A stretch of DNA of 64,000 bases, taken from positions 22,275,962 to 22,339,961 of the forward strand of contig OY811971.1 in NCBI GenBank assembly GCA_963681505.1. The letters are read 5' to 3'. The notes beneath the pieces were generated by a model, which worked only from the letters and a program-made list of their open reading frames with translations, was not told the DNA's origin and did no database searches. This stretch comes from Eunapius fragilis. Lineage: Eukaryota > Porifera > Demospongiae > Spongillida > Spongillidae. This document shows positions 11,846-23,986 of this stretch, one piece after another; position 1 is the first letter of the stretch; every line of letters begins with the position of its first letter. The translations under genes and the position numbers were made by a program.

Positions 11846-12688
11846 AGCATTATACATGGGCCCCTTCTAGGAATCTGTGCTATTTATCTTTTGTGATATT
11901 ACATGTAGATCTACCACTCTGTAAACCTACTGTTGTATATAAGCCCGGCAGGAATATTATTCCTGCTTTATCCCTAAAGATAAAGATCAGGGCCCTGGAA
12001 ATTTAAGGAAGATAAGTTCTAAGTCTTTTTAAACCTCTCAATGGTACACACTCATAGCTTCAGCATTAATAGTGATTGGCATGGGATAGTTGTGAGTGTT
12101 GTGTCTGTACGAGTGTGTGAGTGTGTAAATGGATGCATGTAATGGAATATGGGACATGAGGCATGGTACGTCATGATGTGGTAGGTACTGTGAGACAGGA
12201 ACAAATAGTCCAGTACATACAACACATTAATCCAGTACATACAACCAATGGGGGGAGGGGTTGGGAGAGGTGCCTTCCTCTGAAAAATTTTTTGGGGCCT
12301 TTGCCCCATGGCCCCCATGCTCCCATACCACTGTGTATAAAACACACAATCCAGTTACACACGTGAAAAACACATCAGTCAGAATATAAATAATTGAGAA
12401 AGAGGGTTGGATAGTAAGCCAGTGAAAGCACTGTGACCAAAAAAAGTTCAAATAGACAAAGTTTAGGAGTGAATCCATGTAGCACATAACAATTTACAGG
12501 GTGTACAGCAAGGGGAAAGAATAGTGGAAAGAGTGTGTATAAGTGTGACGTGAGACGTGTGTACATGTATGTGTTGGTTCATGAGTGTGTGTGTGCCAGC
12601 CATGCAGATGAAATGAAAAACGGTGGGCGTTTAAAATATATGTGCCAGTAGAACGCAAATCCCGACAATAAGGAAGGGTTACATGTGT

Positions 12689-13084
12689 TCCAGCATAGCT
12701 GCGCTGCATGTGTCTTTAACTCGACCACGTCTCTCCCATAGCCTAGCTGATACACCGTGCACTATATCTCATGGCTCTGACGTACTGTTATAGGTTGTGA
12801 GCCTATAAATGGCCACACAATGAGTGGCACCCAAAGAGTATGACCGAATCGACAGGGACACATATTGTTGTGCGCGCGTATCGGTACTGGTAGTACGTAC
12901 CGTGTTTTGTATGGTGATGGTAGCTGAATCCCACGCATTTAAATCGCTTAATGAATCTTGTTCGTTATAGAAGAGAACCACTGACGTTTGTAAGAACGTA
13001 AATTAACGGTGGTACTTCAGTTGTACATGTAGTGGCATGGGCACGGGAGGTTATTGTATATTCATGAGCTCGGAGTAGCGGGAA
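12689..13084. other. Unassigned sequence
   Basis: It follows the right inverted repeat of the 3.9-kb insertion. It does not resume the PBRM1 intron sequence, so the insertion was accompanied by loss or rearrangement of the flank. Confidence 0.4.
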
Positions 13085-13310
13085 CCAGGTTGTAGTAGGT
13101 TAATGGCGCGAAATGAACGAGAAATGTGCAATTATTTTGCACAGCTGTATCTCCGTAACGGATCAAGTAAAAATTAACGAACAGGACAAATCGATAGGTA
13201 CAGGACCCCTCTGCGTATAAACCGAATTTGAAGTTAATTGAGATATCCTGCCGAAAGATATGGCCAGTTTGAACCCCAAGGGGTATCGGACGTTGTAACA
13301 CTGGCACGAA
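13085..13310 (-). repeat. Dispersed repeat R7
   Basis: Its reverse complement matches 61895-62110: GTTACAACGTCCGATACCCC, then CTTGGGGTTCAA, then the AACTTCAAATT stretch, then GTTCGTTAATT and a final CGCGCCATT. The two copies are in opposite orientation, 48 kb apart. No coding potential is evident. Confidence 0.6.
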
Positions 13311-13812
13311 GCTAATTCAAGAGCCCATAATCGATTTTACCAGAGGGAAATGATGTAGTATGAAGTGTTGAAAATAGGAAGTGAATACATGTAGCATTTA
13401 CGGTTCGGGAGATGTAGCGATTTCAAAGTGAATCATTTTTATAACTTTATATATCTAAACGTGATACGCCAGTTTCGCATGAACTGTTCCATATACTGTG
13501 GTGGAATGAACTGCAAACATTTACTCATACCTTTACAAGGGACATCACCATCTAAACAGGATTCCATTGTCTACTATAATCATGCTGAGTCCACAAGGTT
13601 TGCACCCAGTAACTAGGGGAAGGCAGATTGAATTGTGATTCATACTCTACCCACCTGATAACTTGATTAATGTCAACATCACCTTATTGCAAATTCCTCT
13701 ATCTGTCCTATGATACGTTTGGGAATCTCATCCCTGCGTTTAACCCATAATTCTGCCAAACGTTTAGACCACGAGGCCCCCCCAGGCTTAACACCACACA
13801 CATCATCCAACA

Positions 13813-14122
13813 CCCAGTTTTGTTGTGGGGGAGGGTCTGAAGACTTAACGTGTGCGCATCTGAACAAACACACACACACACATACACTCATACAGTCACA
13901 TAAACACACACACATACACACAATCACACAAATGGCAGTATAAAATTTAGTGGAGAAGTAGGCATTGTCATGCGTACTTCTCCACTAAATTTTATACTGC
14001 CATTTGTGTGATTGTGTGTATGTGTGTGTGTTTATGTGACTGTGTGAGTGTATGTGTGTGTGTGTGTTTGTTCAGATGCGCACACGTTAAGTCTTCAGAC
14101 CCTCCCCCACAACAAAACTGGG
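13813..14122. repeat. Near-perfect 310-bp palindrome
   Basis: Left arm 13813-13960 and right arm 13975-14122 are 148 bp each, in perfect register around a 14-base loop (13961-13974). By eye there is a single mismatch (TATGAG versus TGTGAG). Both arms run from the CCCAGTTTTGTTGTGGG edge through the TG/CA tract to GGCAGTATAAAATTTAGTGG. The paralogous locus at 32480-33160 has only the right-arm arrangement, so the left arm arose by inverted duplication, or is an assembly or amplification artefact. Confidence 0.9.
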
Positions 14123-14177
14123 CGGGAGTTTACAGAGGGTCTGACACCACATGATAATGTTTGTGCTCATAATTTGT

Positions 14178-14302
14178 GTGCAGTAGTACTTGCATGTACC
14201 CCTGGTTTGTGTGCAGTAGTACTTGCATGTACCCCTGGTTTGTGTGCAGTAGTACTTGCATGTACCCCTGGTTTGTGGGCAGTAGTACTTGCATGTACCC
14301 TG
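14178..14302 (+). repeat. 33-bp tandem repeat, about 4 units
   Basis: Units read GTTTGTGTGCAGTAGTACTT followed by GCATGTACCCCTG. The paralogous array is at 33216-33336. Translated frames across it are repetitive and not convincing as protein. Confidence 0.9.
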
Positions 14303-14894
14303 TAAATTCATTGCTGTGGTTCATGTTCCGGGATTTTCCCCCAACTGCATAGCAACTGATGGAGCACAGCTATGGCTTCTAGGGGTAACAGCTTTTAAGG
14401 AAATGAAGGGTAGTAGGAACAAAAGGGGCTGGAAGATTTGATACCCTCTATGTACACCATTTGTTTGCAGTTTTATTTCATGAAAGATGCCAACTTGAGT
14501 ACATCATAACGAAGAATATTAGCACACAAATATCTTACGTGCAGAACTATAGGGTGGGTGGAAACCCTTACTGGTTGTGTTTTAAAACTCACCTTCCATT
14601 GTGGCGTGGTACGAGCCGTATGCAATGCTTGAATGATAGTAATCGCCGCAACGTTCCTGCATATGGAGCCTAACTGATATTGGCGAGGTAAAGACAACAG
14701 CCTGCATCAAAAATGACGCTACTATACGGGTTCGCCTCTTGTTTATATATGCAACCATACGTGGTAGTCTTTAAGGCGACCATACACTAGGCGACAATGT
14801 TGGCATGCAACTCAATGAATCCAATTATAACAACAGTGGAATCTTGCTTTTTGTAGTGTTTTTGGTCACTAAAAACAGGTCGGCTTTATGTGAC

Positions 14895-15250
14895 TGATTG
14901 TGACTAATTGTGCTTCAAATAATGTGCTGCTGCCTGTGTTGACTACATTGTAACTTGGTATGATGCATTGTATGTGCCACTCATCTGCATGACCATTAGG
15001 TGATATACACCTGTACATCTATGTGTGTGTTCATGTTTATATTCAAATAGAGTGACAAGTACGTCAACCTCAAGGCCATACAGGATGATCTGATACTTAT
15101 GGTCAAGAATGCACACCACTTTAATGAACCTAACTCTGAAATATACAAGGTAGGGAGGGGGCTCTTGTAATCCCCCATGTCTGATGTCATGTGACCTTGG
15201 CATGTTCCTACTTAGATGGCTAGCATCCTCAAGAAACACATCATTGCTAA
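14895..15250 (+). pseudogene. PBRM1-like fragment (exon 8 and start of exon 9)
   Basis: 15051-15149 equals exon 8 (end of bromodomain 2, with NAHHFNEPNSEIY) and 15216-15250 equals the first 35 bases of exon 9. Intron sequence before and between them matches the parent. Homology stops abruptly after CATTGCTAA, and unrelated sequence with a poly-C run (about 15427-15442) follows. It has no start, end or remaining exons. Confidence 0.9.
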
Positions 15251-15559
15251 CCACCTCAATAGACTAAATCAACTGCCTCACATGCCAGACAGACCCCTGC
15301 GCCCTCTTTTTAAAATCCACTGTATATTATTTCTCTTAAGTCAGATTTTTATTTTAAAAGCAGATTCGCAATTCTCTCTACAAACTTTGCAGTATTGGAC
15401 GATGGGGTCCCATACAGATTTCTTTCCCCCCCCCCCCCCCCCCTTGGTGCCAACTGATATCTTCAACATTAGCAGAATAGCACACGAATATCTTACGTGC
15501 AAAATTGTAGAGTGGGTGGAAAATGTACATGCCATTGCATGCTATGTTTTAAAAAATTA

Positions 15560-16060
15560 CAATGTTCGTTGTTGGCTACGAGCCAGCTTTCACCATCGGC
15601 CAAGTGTTGCATGAGTGATCCGTACATTGAACTGCAGCTGGTACTTCAGGGAGATGTCCTACAGTAGGTCAGTGTGTATGACATTATAATTAAGCCTTGG
15701 CTAAAACAACTCACTTGTTAGTTGCACACATGTGTATACGTCCCTGCCATGCGCAAAGCAAGAACGAGACACGTCACTGGTGCTTTCTTGTATCCAATAG
15801 CAGTGAAGAAGTACCATTTCATCGCAAGCGCCAAACGATGTGTTACGCTCCGTCGCTTCGATGGCTTGTACTGCAAAGCGCTCACCTTCCATTGTGGCGT
15901 GGTACGAGCCGTGCGCAATGCTTGAATGATAGTAATCGCCGCAGCGTTCCTGCATATGGAGCCTAGCTGATATTGGCGAGGCAAAGGCAACAGCCTGCAT
16001 CGAAAATGACGCGCTACACGTTCGCCTGCGTGTTTATATATTAAGGCATTGTGTACTAAT
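15560..16060 (+). repeat. Partial R6 repeat
   Basis: Matches the right half of R6 (GAGCCAGCTTTCACC through TTGAATGATAGTAATCGCCG). It lies after the 15-kb PBRM1 fragment rather than before an exon 8, so it marks a further duplicated or rearranged unit. Confidence 0.6.
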
Positions 16061-16081
16061 TGAGCCATACATGGAGTGATT

Positions 16082-16172
16082 ACATTGTAGATGCATCCGA
16101 CGTTAGATAGGCGTTAATAAACTTACATTGTAGATGCATCCGACGTTACTGCAAGATAGGTGTTAATAAACT
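16082..16172 (+). repeat. Tandem duplication of about 47 bp
   Basis: Two units beginning ACATTGTAGATGCATCCGAC and ending GTTAATAAACTT, with a small insertion in the second. Confidence 0.8.
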
Positions 16173-16179
16173 TCCATAT

Positions 16180-16515
16180 AAGATTTGACCACGACTATGA
16201 ATGTCATTAAAAAAACGCGACCCGTCTGTAACAACACTCCCGACGATCGGATCGTGTAGCTTGTTTTAGCAATCGATCTAGAAGTCAAAAATGAGTAGTT
16301 TCGTTTTTGTTTCATGTCGCTGAACCGCGTGGTTGTTGAGAACAAGAGTGTACTGCCCGTCCTCGTACCCAGTCTCGGAACAAGGGGCGGGTCGTCTTCT
16401 CATTATTCTTCTTATTCTTCTTCTTCTTCTCCTTCTTCTTGGCAACGCATAACTCAGGACAGGAACATTTCTAAGCGATGAAAATTTCACCAATAGCTTC
16501 AGAATCGGCTGGAGG
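16180..16515 (-). repeat. Dispersed repeat R5, inverted copy
   Basis: Reverse-complement match to 5790-6115. It includes a (TTC)n tract near 16400-16440. Confidence 0.6.
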
Positions 16516-16556
16516 ACTCGCTTTTATATAATACATGAAAAAAAAATTAAGAAAAC

Positions 16557-16839
16557 CAGTAAGTAAAAACATTCTCTACGAGAAAGTTGGTGGGATATAG
16601 GATTTGATTATGACATTGGTGGTATAAAAAGCAAGGAAACAAGGTCTTATCAGAAGGGAAAATGTCATAGTCCTATATTTAGCTCACAAACAACACATGC
16701 CCTAGAAATGTGCTAAATATAGGACTATGACATTTTCCCTTCTGATAAGACCTTGTTTCCTTGCTTTTTATACCACCAATGTCATAATCAAATCCTATAT
16801 CCCACCAACTTTCTCGTAGAGAATGTTTTTACTTACTTG
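16557..16839. mobile_element. Complete M1 foldback MITE
   Basis: A near-perfect palindrome of about 283 bp: two arms of roughly 130 bp meet at a short loop near 16686-16709. Landmarks in the left arm are AGTAAGTAAAAACATTCTCT and GGTATAAAAAGCAAGGAAAC, mirrored on the right. Relatives are at 4931-5110, 10990-11215 and 49030-50195. It abuts the left end of the piggyBac element. No protein is encoded. Confidence 0.85.
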
Positions 16840-17296
16840 TTGCCTAAAAAAACGTAAGGTATACCTTACAAAAACGTAAGGTATACCTTACGTTGGGCAA
16901 TAAGAGTTAACTCATAGTTTAACGTTTTGCAATGAGATTTCACAGGTATCTCAAGTTACATGTGTGACAATTTCATTGAATATATGACTGAAATAATGAA
17001 TAATGCAAACATGCCTTTGCTATAATTGAGATAATCCTTAATTTATCAACTTTTCTCATCGTTTTCAACACATATACCATCTTCAAATGCTTATAACTGT
17101 GCATTAAAAATATTAAATCATATGAAAATGTTCCATTTAACCATTGATAGATCATTCTTAATGGTTTTCAAAGATGATGTGGTTATGAATACTGTAGTTA
17201 AGTAACACAAATAAGTTCATCAAATCATGTGAGGGGTTGTGAGAATACGTGTATGTCATATGGCCTGTAGAACAATTGCTGCACTGAGTGCACTCC

Positions 17297-19916
17297 TCAA
17301 ATATTGTGCACAGTGACAGCATGCACATTTGCACAGTTCCGCCCAGACTTAGCACCACACACTGCAAATGGTTTGCAACCATTGGCATTGCTGCAAGTTG
17401 AACAGCAGTAATAGGCAGGTGGAGCAGGCTTTGGGTACACGCGACACCTAAGTGAGGAGCCATGCTTCTTATGATTCTCTGTTTTTGCTTTTTTATGTTG
17501 TACCTGACGCAGATACTCTGGTATAGGGACAAGATGATGGACAGTGGAGTCTTCCTCTTCCACAAAGCTGTCATTCCTGGCTGCCAATGGTCTCTTTCGT
17601 AATACACGAACATATTCATTCTCCTCCACAGGGGCTCCATAATATCTATTAGATAATAGAATGACAGCCAAATTCTCAATGAAATCTTGATGCTTTGGTT
17701 GAGTTGCATGTCTATTGAAGTAACAGTACGCTTTAAATGCATCTACAGTACTTCAATAAATCCTATTATGGTACACAGACATCTGAACCACCACTCATGT
17801 GTTCCAACTGTTCTTTCCAGAGCAAGGCCATCTTGTCTCAGATGGTTATGGATATCAATAGCACATGCAGCTTCAAAGTATGATTTAATCATCTGAGTCC
17901 GTGGAACTGACCGAGTAATGTTTTCACTCAAGCCAGTATCAGGATTGAGTCTCCAGCTCTTCTTCTGGTGGTCATCAACTGGGAGTGTATGATTCCAAGT
18001 ACTTAGGAGACACTTCTTAGGTACATCTGCAGTTCCTGGTTCATTCCAGGCATGCCCATATATTTTGTATTCCCTTCCTCCAATGGAAGTTGTTATTTCA
18101 ACAGACTTGGTTGCACCACGATGTTCTTCACAGTCCATGTCATAGTATTCAGATAACGTTTGGGAAAGCCGTGGTGAGAGACTACCTACAGTTTGGGAAA
18201 GCCGTGGTGAGAGACTACCTACATGGCCCTAGAGAGAGGGTAGTGGTGAGAGACTACCTACATGGCCCCTGGAGAGAGGGTAGTGGTGAGAGACTACCTA
18301 CATGGCCCTAGAGAGAGGGTAGTGGTGAGAGACTACCTACATGGCCCTAGAGAGAGGGTAGTGGTGAGAGACTACCTACATGGCCCCTGGAGAGAGGGTA
18401 GTGGTGAGAGACTACCTACATGGCCCTAGAGAGAGGGTAGTGGTGAGAGACTACCTACATGGCCCCTGGAGAGAGGGTAGTGGTGAGAGACTACCTACAT
18501 GGCCCTAGAGAGAGGGTAGTGGTGAGAGACTACATACATGGCCCCTGGAGAGATGGTCCTCGATGTTCAGTTTTTAGCAAGCCTGTGTAGCATGTGCCAT
18601 GTTCCAACATAGCACAGGCTGTTTCAACAGATGTAAATGCTGAACCCCCATACACAATATGGCCCTTACCATGCAGCATCTTTGTGAGCCTCAGAACAAG
18701 TGCAGTATGCTTGGAAAAGCGATCAGTGAAATCCTTGTTAGCCATGTCCTCCTTTGATTCCTGAATCTCAATATGCAACATAATTCCAGTGAATACATCA
18801 GCGAGGACCTTGTATTCCACTCCAACACCTTCTGGCTTCCTTATGATTTTGGTAAATTTTGGTATGCCTTCGGGAGTATTATCAAAAAAGGGATCCACTT
18901 CCCCATACTTTCATCAATGACATTTTCACTTCCAGGGACTAAATTGATTTCCCTGCACTCATTGAATGCATACACCACTGCCTTGACAAGATACCATGGA
19001 TCCTTTTGAGCATCCTTATTGGCACAGCCAGTTGAAGGTGTGCTTTCCAGTCTGGACAGAAAGCGATCACGTCCCAACCCAAATCGCTCTTTCACACGGA
19101 ATGGTGGAACTAGCCTACTTTCTTGTGTGTTCCAGAGATTTTTAATGTTACCTGGGTTGACTAAGGCAGTAGTTAATAGCACTCCAATACATTGCATGAA
19201 TTCATGTTTTGTGAAATTCCTGACACTGACTGGGAGGTTTGCATTTGTCAGATTTATCACATGGTTAAAGTAGTCATGGGGAAACATGATGATGAAGCAG
19301 TCTTCAACTGAATGTGGTTGATTGGACCATTTGATGCGCAAATCATTCATGCCCAGTCCTGCTGCAGCTCGCTGACAAACTGGAATTGCACCATCGAGCA
19401 CTCCCACTTCTGCCCGTGCGGCTCCAATGGGTTGGCATCTGGCGAGGTCTGTAAAACGTGTTGTTCTCCACTTAATGAGGATTCATCTGATTCATCCTCT
19501 ATCTGTAGCTCATCTACGTCCCTTTCTCTACCGAAGTCCTCGTTGTCCTGCTCGCTTAGAGCTGGCTGAGCGTCCTGAGTAGCAACATTGGGTAGAGGCA
19601 GGGGCGGAGTCACAAAACTCACAGGCTGCTGGTCTTTGAAAAACGCGGCTCCATGTTCTGATGTGAAATCTTTCTCCCCAATAGTCCACTGAATTCTGAA
19701 CTTTCTTATTGTAGGTTGTGCCACTACGGTACCTTTGATACGAGTCGTTTTCCACGCAGTACCGTACGCGAGCATTAGTTCATTCTTAAACGGTACTTTT
19801 GATCCCAGTTTCGCTACTATAGTGTGGATTGTAGGAAAGCCAGTAACAGATGATACGGCTTTGCGGGGCGGTTTGAGCCTACACCATTTGACGCCATGAA
19901 GTTTATTGTACAGCAC
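17297..19916 (-). pseudogene. piggyBac-like transposase, frameshifted and interrupted
   Basis: Transposase of the DDE_Tnp_1_7 (PGBD) type, which would cut and paste at TTAA. Reading from 19916 downwards: an N-terminal region with an acidic segment, then the core containing VIDESMGKW (first catalytic Asp), then a GSAFTS segment where piggyBac enzymes normally have DNxFTS, then AIDIHNHLRQ (late Asp), and a Cys-rich C-terminal tail (17310-17450; CCSTC, CKPFAVC). The frame changes near 19400, near 18890 and near 17745. A minisatellite (18160-18555) breaks the frame between the core and the C-terminal half. The apparent loss of the second Asp plus these breaks mean it is inactive. Family assignment is solid; exact original frame positions are approximate. 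Confidence 0.88.
18160..18555. repeat. 39/40-bp minisatellite inside the transposase
   Basis: About eight or nine long units alternate between a GGCCCTAGAGAGAGGGTAG form (39 bp) and a GGCCCCTGGAGAGAGGGTAG form (40 bp), each ending TGGTGAGAGACTACCTACA. Two shorter units with TTTGGGAAAGCCG start the array. The alternation of the two forms suggests expansion as a roughly 79-bp dimer. Confidence 0.95.
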
Positions 19917-22055
19917 TTATTTACACGTCATTCTAAACGTTGAATATCGTAAGGTATACCGTACGAACGTAAGGTATACCTTACATCCGGCAATTATTGG
20001 TTAAGTACATGTACTATGCTGTTTGATGTGTGCTGCTTGTTGGTTACTTACCTATATATGGTTGCTGTGTTGGTTGTACCACATTATTCACACCCATTTT
20101 TTGGTACAATTGTATGTGCCACTCATCTGTATGACCATTAGGTGATATACACCTGTACATATGTGTGTGGTCATGTTTATATTCCATTCACATTTAGAGT
20201 GACAAGTACATCAACCTCAAGGCCATACAGGATGACCTGATACTTATGGTCAAGAATGCACACCACTTTAACGAACCTAACTCTGAAATATACAAGGTAG
20301 GGAGGGGGCTATTGATCTTGTGAGCTCTTGTAATCCCCCATGTCTGATGTCATGTGACCTTGGCATGTTCCTACTTAGATGGCTAGCATCCTCAAGAAAC
20401 ACATCATTGCTAAGTGTTTGGAGTTGGAGAGGAAGTATCAGACAGTGGTCAAGACTCTGTGAGTACTTTGTGGAGCAGGTGCATGTTACTGCTAGTGCTG
20501 TACTGATAATTAGAGCACCCTATTGTTCTGTGTGCATGTGTGCTTATGTGTAGGTGTGTATGTGCACGTGTGTATTTGTGTGTAACAAAAGGTATGTGTG
20601 GTGTGTGTGACATTGCCCCCTGTGGTTCCACAGACCGGTGGTGGCCAAGGGATCTATGAAGAGAGTATCTCTCTCAGAGAGCAGTGGCAAGCCATCCCCA
20701 GCGGTACCTGGTGAGGAGGTGGGGTCGAAGGTCAAGCACAAGGAAGATGATGAATATTCTGATGTAGAACTGGCAGGAAGGTAAGGGGTGTGGCTAATAC
20801 GAGGGAAGGTAGGGGGTGTAGCTAATAGGAGTGAAGGAATGGGGTGTGGCTAGGATGCTTGTCTTGACAGATACATGTACATGTGTGAGGTAAGGGCTAT
20901 TATCTTTCCCTCAGTGATGGGAGCTCTGATGTCTACAACGACAGTATCAGTGATACAGCTGAGCAGGACAGACAGGAGGAGGGGATGGAGGAAGGGGAGG
21001 GAGAGAGTCAAGACGAGAAGGAAGATGAACTGTTGAGGAAGATGAAGAAGGAGCAATGTGCATCTGATGAGGACCCAATCCGCAGGGTGTTAAAGGTATT
21101 GTACATGTACTGTAGGCCATCTTTGATACAACTGTGGTTAGCTACCAGGTGGCTGTATGTTAGTTTGGCGTGGCCCCACCTCGGCGTCTGCATAAGGTCG
21201 GGTATCACTCCCATACTGTTTTTATTCTGGCGTATTATATCAATGAATTTGGGTGCATTATACAATCGACCATGAATAAACATGTAAATAAATGTGAACA
21301 GGTTTTAGCAGCTGCAGTATGTTTTGCCTTGGGTGTAGTAGCGATGTTCCAAAAGCGAATGGATTGAAGAGCTCTGGATACTCCAGACGCTGAAGATGTT
21401 ACTTTTGTGTGGAGATAATTAATATTTGAGAATCTGACCACTGGCAAGCGAGCATATATAGCTTTTTCCAAAACTGGTAGGCAGAACAGCAAAAACCCTC
21501 CATACATGCAACTCTTTCCTAGCTCTTTCCTAATTTGTACAATACTGTGCAAATTAGGTGGGTAGTTCCATTGCAGCTACAAGGTACCACTCCTATAAAC
21601 ACTTTTGGGCTTCTATTTTGAACCATTGACACCATTATCATTGGTATAATCATTGGTGTATTGTCTGGCTGCACTCATACAAACTACCTCTGCAGGATGC
21701 TGTTTTTTTAAAAATACTTCCACCACGAATCTTCACCCACACCATTTCCAGCAGTAAACAATAACGCAATACACTCAAGTGACCATCAATGTATTAGGTA
21801 TTAGGCACCCCCTCCTCCATAGTTTTATTTGCTCTTCCCTCATGTTCCAGTACAAGAGGCTACCCTCCATCAAGAAGCGTCTCATGGCCATCTATAGGGT
21901 CCTGGTCCAGTACAGGGACCCTACTGATGGGAGGGTCATCACTGAGCTGTTTGTGAAGCGGCCGTCACCCAAGATGTACCCTGAGTACTACACCATCATC
22001 AAGTGTCCTATTGACCTGAAGGAGATATACCTGAAGATCAGAGAACTCAAGGTGT

Positions 22056-22101
<46 letters not shown>

Positions 22102-23217
22102 TATATGTGTTATTTTACATGTATGTTGTGTGTATACTTCCAACGTGCATGTATATGAGATATTAAATAAAATGAAATGGTTTTGTCATCACTAATAATT
22201 GAATAATTTATCATTAGCATTTCGCATGATTTATTATTTAAGTAACACCCCTAAAGCATTTCCAACTGCAAGTATGACATTTCATGACCTAAAGATGTTC
22301 CTTGGTGTGTTCTTCTCCTTGGCAGTATGATAACTTGGAAGATCTGTTGGCAGATGTAAACCAGATGGTCACTAACGCCTGCCTGTTCAATGAAGAAGGG
22401 TCGCAAGTCTATACAGTACATTATGGGGAGGTGAAGGGGAGGCTATCCTACACAGGGGTGGGGTGCATGCACAACGATTTACTGTTTTCTGTTAACTGAG
22501 TGGATGCACCTGTTATTGTTTTCCCTTGTTACCTATTTTGTGCCCCCTCCTCCTCCCTCCTCCACCTCCTCCTCCTCCTCCTCCCCAGGATGCCATTACT
22601 CTGGGAAGGCTGGCTCAGGAGGCCTACAGGTGCTTACAGGAGGGATGGCCGGAGACCAGGGGCAGAGATAAGGGACTGGAAAGACTGCAGGCCATCTCTG
22701 ATGTCATCCAGGTAGCCCCGCCCACTCCTTCAAACCTCCAACAACTACGTATGGGAGCATTGCTGAAAGCCGTGAAGTCATGTGTGGTGAGTGCATGTGG
22801 GAGGAAGTGTAAGGGAGGGAGGGGGAGGAGGGATATGCAGGCAGGAATAGTCAGACATGCAGTATTTACTGAAGACACAGAGCATTTAATTAATGCACTG
22901 CACCATTTCTTCTAGGGATCAAATGGACGACAGCTGTGGGTGTCCTTTAAGGAGCTGCCATATGTGGTGTGGGGGTGTGGTCATTCCCCCCCCCCCCCCC
23001 CTCTACAGATGGGTCCTGATTACATCACTGTTGTTAAGAAGAACATTGACGTGCAAATCATATCCAGCAAACTGTAGTCTGGACAGGAGGGTGTGGTCAT
23101 AACGGGGTGTGGCCTTGACTGATGCAGTACTCCAATGTGGAGCTTCTGTACGATGACATCACTGCAATGTGCACCAACATAGGCAAAGTGTCTGCTCCAG
23201 AGAGCGATCTCTACAAG

Positions 23218-23390
23218 GTATGTGATGAGGGTCAAGGTATGTGATGATGGTCAAGGTGTGTGATGAGGGTCAAGGTATGTGATGAGGGTCAAGGTATGTG
23301 GTGGTGGTCAAGGTATGTGATGAGGGTCAAGGTATGTGGTGAGGGTCAAGGTACATGTATGTAGTGAGAGTCAACGTATGTGATGGTTAT
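23218..23390 (+). repeat. 19-bp tandem repeat in pseudogene intron 17
   Basis: About nine units of GTATGTGATGAGGGTCAAG with variants. The same array in the parental gene (39537-39625) has about five units, so copy number changed after the duplication. Confidence 0.9.
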
Positions 23391-23986
23391 GTACACATAT
23401 CTTGATACTTTACATGTACATGTAAAATTTTATCTCCTGAAAAATGTCATAGAAGCTCAATTTCACATACATGTATGTAAAACACATACAAGGCATATTG
23501 ACAATATCTACGCACACACACACACACTCAAAAAAGGGCCTTTGTTTAACGTATGTGAAACTGAGCTTCTCATGTAATATTTTATTAAACATTCTGATGT
23601 GGTGGCCATATTAAATGGCTTCCACCTCTTTCAGGATGCCATGGTGTTGTATGAAGCAGCCATGCAGAAGTATCTCCAGCTAACAGGTTTGTTTGTTGGT
23701 GCAGCAGTGGTCAGTTTATGACATGCACATCCATGTCTGTACAAACTCTTATACATACACATCCATGTCCATACAAACCATACACATGCACACACCATGT
23801 ACGTGTGCGTTGTAATGCACCACTGCATACAGCCCCAGAGAGATACCTACGTACTACCCAATGCAATCTATAACGTGCAGCAGATCCTCAGGGATATCCT
23901 GATGAAGACCCTCGACTACAAGGTGAAGTATATCACCTAGTGTGCTTTAATTAGACAGGTGTTATTAATAGCTACATGGTTAAAAT

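Larger units (their letters stand above)
8773..12688. mobile_element. 3.9-kb insertion bounded by long inverted repeats
   Basis: The outer 320-350 bp at each end are inverted copies. Left 8773-9125 begins ACACATGTAACCCTTCCTTA, and right 12370-12688 ends with its complement. A further inner match pairs about 10030-10100 with 12225-12370. The left boundary falls exactly where PBRM1 copy 1 loses homology. The interior holds a nested element (9270-10003), microsatellites and a decayed M1 MITE. No transposase is recognisable, so this is a non-autonomous or decayed element, or an inverted duplication of a repeat. Confidence 0.55.
13495..14770 (+). repeat. R6 repeat upstream of PBRM1 copy at 15 kb
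   Basis: Colinear with 32153-34260 of the parental intron 7: TACTGTGGTGGAATGAACTG at the left, CATCCCTGCGTTTAACCCAT, the TG-rich tract, the 33-bp tandem repeats, and the TTGAATGATAGTAATCGCCG end. It is shorter because part of the TG-rich array and an internal segment are missing, and a palindrome has formed inside it. A fragment of Harbinger-type MITE end (about 14773-14830) follows. Confidence 0.7.
16842..20004 (-). mobile_element. piggyBac-type DNA transposon (decayed)
   Basis: Both ends carry pairs of the palindromic motif GTAAGGTATACCTTAC (16854-16893 on the left, about 19948-19985 on the right) next to TTGCC/GGCAA. TTAA, the piggyBac target site, lies just outside at 20001-20004 on the right. 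A TTAA also lies at 16907 on the inner left side, while the outer left flank reads TTAC. Between the ends is a minus-strand piggyBac transposase pseudogene. Exact termini are uncertain because the end motif is itself palindromic. Confidence 0.75.

Noticed and set aside
14178-14302. Regular 33-bp repeats as a possible CRISPR array
   Set aside because: Units are directly adjacent with no unique spacers, and the context is an animal genome. It is an ordinary tandem repeat.
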